A program made the translations under genes and the position numbers. Positions 10,122-12,204 of a DNA stretch of 12,204 nt are shown here, in pieces. Positions within the stretch are counted from its first letter, which is position 1. Each line of letters opens with the position of its first letter. The notes under the pieces were generated by a model, which saw only the letters and a program-made list of their open reading frames with translations, was not told where the DNA came from and made no database searches. Source of the stretch: Tannerella sp. (lineage in GTDB: Bacteria > Bacteroidota > Bacteroidia > Bacteroidales > Tannerellaceae); the NCBI GenBank assembly GCA_031290635.1, contig JAITNE010000171.1:1-12204 (forward strand), in the 5' to 3' direction.

Positions 10122-11327
10122 ATGAACAATAGACAAATTAATCGAAGAAATTTTCTCCGCATAAGTGCGGTAGCCGGAGCAGGGGCGGTTTTAATCCCCG
10201 CAGAGTCAAAAGCAACTGCCGCCGTCAAATCAGTGGCCGGGCAATCATCCGCAACCGATATAGCAGTACGTACACTTGGACGTACCGGCTTGCAGATGCC
10301 AATCCTTAGCATGGGCGTCATGCGAGCCGATAATCCCAGTGTGCTGCGTGCGGCATACAATTCGGGCATCCGGCATTTCGACACCGCCCATGGCTATCAG
10401 AATGGCAAAAACGAAGAGATGGTCGGTACATTCTTTGCCGACAAACCCCGCGATTCGGTCATCATCGCTACTAAGGTCAAGTTTGATTATCCCCTCAAGG
10501 ACGACTTTGAAGAGAAGTTTGAAGCCGATGTAGAAACAAGCCTTAAACGGCTCAAAATGACCTATGTAGATCTATTCTACATTCATGCAATCACAGGAGC
10601 AGAGCCGATAAGGGATGCTCGCGTAGTAGCTGCCCTCAAGAAGGTGAAAGAATCGGGTAAAGCACGTTTCATAGGCCTCTCGACGCACGACGGTAAAAAC
10701 ATCGAACAGATAGATGCAGCCGTCGAATCAGGTATCTATGACATGATCTTGATAAGCTACAACTTCAAACTCAACAACCTTGACGGCGTAAACGCAGCTA
10801 TAGAGCGGGCGGCGAAGGCCGGAATAGGCTTTGTAGCGATGAAAACTATGACCGGTGGGGTAGAGGACGCCGACGGCAAGAAGAAAATCGACGCCAAAGC
10901 ATGCCTCAAATGGGTTTGGCAAAACAAGAATTTCACTACAATCATTCCGGGCTTCACTAACTATGACGAACTCGATGAGTGCGTTGCCGCCGTACAGTCG
11001 CCCGAACTCGATGAAAATGAGAAAAAGTATCTTGCAGGATTGCGAGATTGCGAAATGCTGTACTGTCAGCAGTGCGGCAAATGTCTCGCGCAATGCCCCG
11101 AACACCTGCCGATACCCGATATAATGCGGGCATACATGTATTCATTCGGTTACAAGTTCTCCTCGCTGTCGAAGGAAACGCTTGCCGAACTGCATCTGCC
11201 TGACAACGTCTGCACTTCTTGTAAAGGCAGCTCCTGCAAGGTCGATTGCCCGTCGGGCTTTCGCGTTGGCGACAAGATAGCCGCAGTGATGCCTGTACGT
11301 TATGTGCCGGATATCTTTCTGTGCTAA
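10122..11327 (+). CDS. Tat-exported aldo/keto reductase with two [4Fe-4S] motifs
   Basis: The 401-residue protein begins with a twin-arginine signal (NRRNFLR, residues 7-13, then a hydrophobic stretch to about 25), so it should fold with cofactors in the cytoplasm and be exported. Residues 48-300 form an aldo/keto reductase barrel with the full catalytic tetrad: Asp87 (HFDTA), Tyr92 (HGY), Lys118 (ATK) and His155 (YIH). The C-terminal part carries two four-cysteine sets, C315/C318/C321/C325 and C364/C367/C372/C376, of the kind that bind [4Fe-4S] clusters. This suggests electron transfer coupled to reduction or oxidation of an unknown carbonyl or alcohol substrate. Whether NAD(P)H is available outside the cytoplasm is unclear, so the electron donor is an open question. 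It heads a likely operon with the DUF6599-like gene 11 bases downstream. Confidence 0.9.
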   Translation: MNNRQINRRNFLRISAVAGAGAVLIPAESKATAAVKSVAGQSSATDIAVRTLGRTGLQMPILSMGVMRADNPSVLRAAYNSGIRHFDTAHGYQNGKNEEMVGTFFADKPRDSVIIATKVKFDYPLKDDFEEKFEADVETSLKRLKMTYVDLFYIHAITGAEPIRDARVVAALKKVKESGKARFIGLSTHDGKNIEQIDAAVESGIYDMILISYNFKLNNLDGVNAAIERAAKAGIGFVAMKTMTGGVEDADGKKKIDAKACLKWVWQNKNFTTIIPGFTNYDELDECVAAVQSPELDENEKKYLAGLRDCEMLYCQQCGKCLAQCPEHLPIPDIMRAYMYSFGYKFSSLSKETLAELHLPDNVCTSCKGSSCKVDCPSGFRVGDKIAAVMPVRYVPDIFLC

Positions 11328-11338
11328 AATATTAAATT

Positions 11339-12196
11339 ATGAGAACAATTTATTTCGTATCATTAGGGTTGATAATTGCTGCTACGGCTTTAGGACAGTC
11401 GCCCGAAAAAATTTTCGCGTGGCTGCCTGAAGTAGCAAGTTGGAAGAAGCCCGCCGACAAGGAGGTTTTCGATCCCGAAAACCTCTTCGACCGCATCAAC
11501 GGTTCTGCTCCGTTGTTTCTCGAAAACGGTTTCCGCGAAATGACAACCTTCGACTATACTCAGGGCGAGGATTACATCAGCATTCAGGTCTATCGCCACG
11601 CATCGCCGGAAGACGCCTTCGGCATGTACTCGTCCGAACGCTCTACCGACCTCGCTTTCTACGATAATATCGGAGGTGAAGGGCATGGCGACCAGGGCAG
11701 TTTCTTCTTCTTTGCCGATTCGCTCTATGTAAAGATTCACAGCAGCAAGGCTACCGATGCAACGGCTCAAGCTATGCAGTTGATAGCCCAAACCATAGCC
11801 TCTAAAGCCGTTCCGAAAGCTTCGTATCCTCCTTTGTTTCGGTCATTTCCGAAAGATGGAAAAATACCTTATACAGAGGCTTTTATAACATCCAATTATA
11901 TAGGTCATGAATTCCTGAAGAAGGTCTATGTCAGCCAATATAAGCAGGGAGATGTTGTATTTCAGTTGTTTGTGATCGATGCAGGCACAAGTGAAGCGGC
12001 AAAGGAAATACTCAATCAGTATTTCAAGTTCACCAAGCAAACGGAGACTTTCAAGGAAGGCGAACTGCTTGTCAAAGACCGTTTTAACGGCGACATTCCA
12101 CTTCGTTGGCAAGGTCGATATATCATCGGTATCTACAACGAAAACGGCCAAACCATCCCCAAAGCCCAAGAGATACTCGGAAATTGCAAATTCTGA
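11339..12196 (+). CDS. Exported DUF6599-like protein
   Basis: The 285-residue protein has a signal peptide (MRTIYFVSLG, cleavage near ALG|QSP at 19/20), so it is probably periplasmic. The mature part opens with LPEVASWKK and has DRINGSAPLFLENGF (51-65) and an IQVYRHASPEDAFGMYSSER stretch (82-101), the hallmarks I associate with DUF6599. No catalytic residues can be named, and the function of the family is unknown to me. Only 11 bases separate it from the reductase, so the two are almost certainly co-transcribed and may act on the same extracytoplasmic process. The stop is 8 bases from the window edge, so further operon genes cannot be excluded. Confidence 0.75.
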   Translation: MRTIYFVSLGLIIAATALGQSPEKIFAWLPEVASWKKPADKEVFDPENLFDRINGSAPLFLENGFREMTTFDYTQGEDYISIQVYRHASPEDAFGMYSSERSTDLAFYDNIGGEGHGDQGSFFFFADSLYVKIHSSKATDATAQAMQLIAQTIASKAVPKASYPPLFRSFPKDGKIPYTEAFITSNYIGHEFLKKVYVSQYKQGDVVFQLFVIDAGTSEAAKEILNQYFKFTKQTETFKEGELLVKDRFNGDIPLRWQGRYIIGIYNENGQTIPKAQEILGNCKF

Positions 12197-12204
12197 TGTT
12201 AGAT

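Overview
The window looks like chromosomal DNA from a member of the Bacteroidales (phylum Bacteroidota). The evidence is a GyrA of the Bacteroidota type, a membrane protein pairing CCDC81-type HU domains with a SPOR domain (an architecture I know only from this phylum), TAnnTTTG promoter elements in place of sigma70 -10 boxes, and start codons without clear Shine-Dalgarno sequences. I cannot place it more finely.

Left part (1-5418, all on the minus strand). Reading right to left, there is a secreted GH2 beta-galactosidase of 1129 residues, then after only 3 bases a small two-gene module: a DUF3791-like probable antitoxin whose stop overlaps the start (ATGA) of a DUF3990-like, ADP-ribosyltransferase-related probable toxin. 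After a 158-base gap comes a partial gene for an HU/SPOR membrane protein, which runs off the left edge and has its own promoter.

Centre (5419-9712). A divergent intergenic region carries promoters for the galactosidase and for gyrA, plus several short direct and inverted repeats that look like operators. gyrA (889 residues, acidic tail) is followed by an exported TPR protein, and the pair ends at a strong intrinsic terminator at 9672-9712.

Right part (9713-12204). A gene-free stretch of about 400 bases holds a 21-base tandem repeat of about six copies, one copy of a dispersed repeat that also occurs at 1072-1104, and a promoter. It is followed by a two-gene operon: a Tat-exported aldo/keto reductase with two C-terminal [4Fe-4S] motifs, and an exported DUF6599-like protein.

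Most of the window is ordinary housekeeping and polysaccharide-use DNA. The unusual part is the DUF3791/DUF3990 pair fitted behind the galactosidase. Its antitoxin looks like a fusion of two normally separate small proteins, and the toxin's stop codon lies inside a dispersed repeat. No RNA genes, CRISPR arrays, transposases or phage genes were seen.
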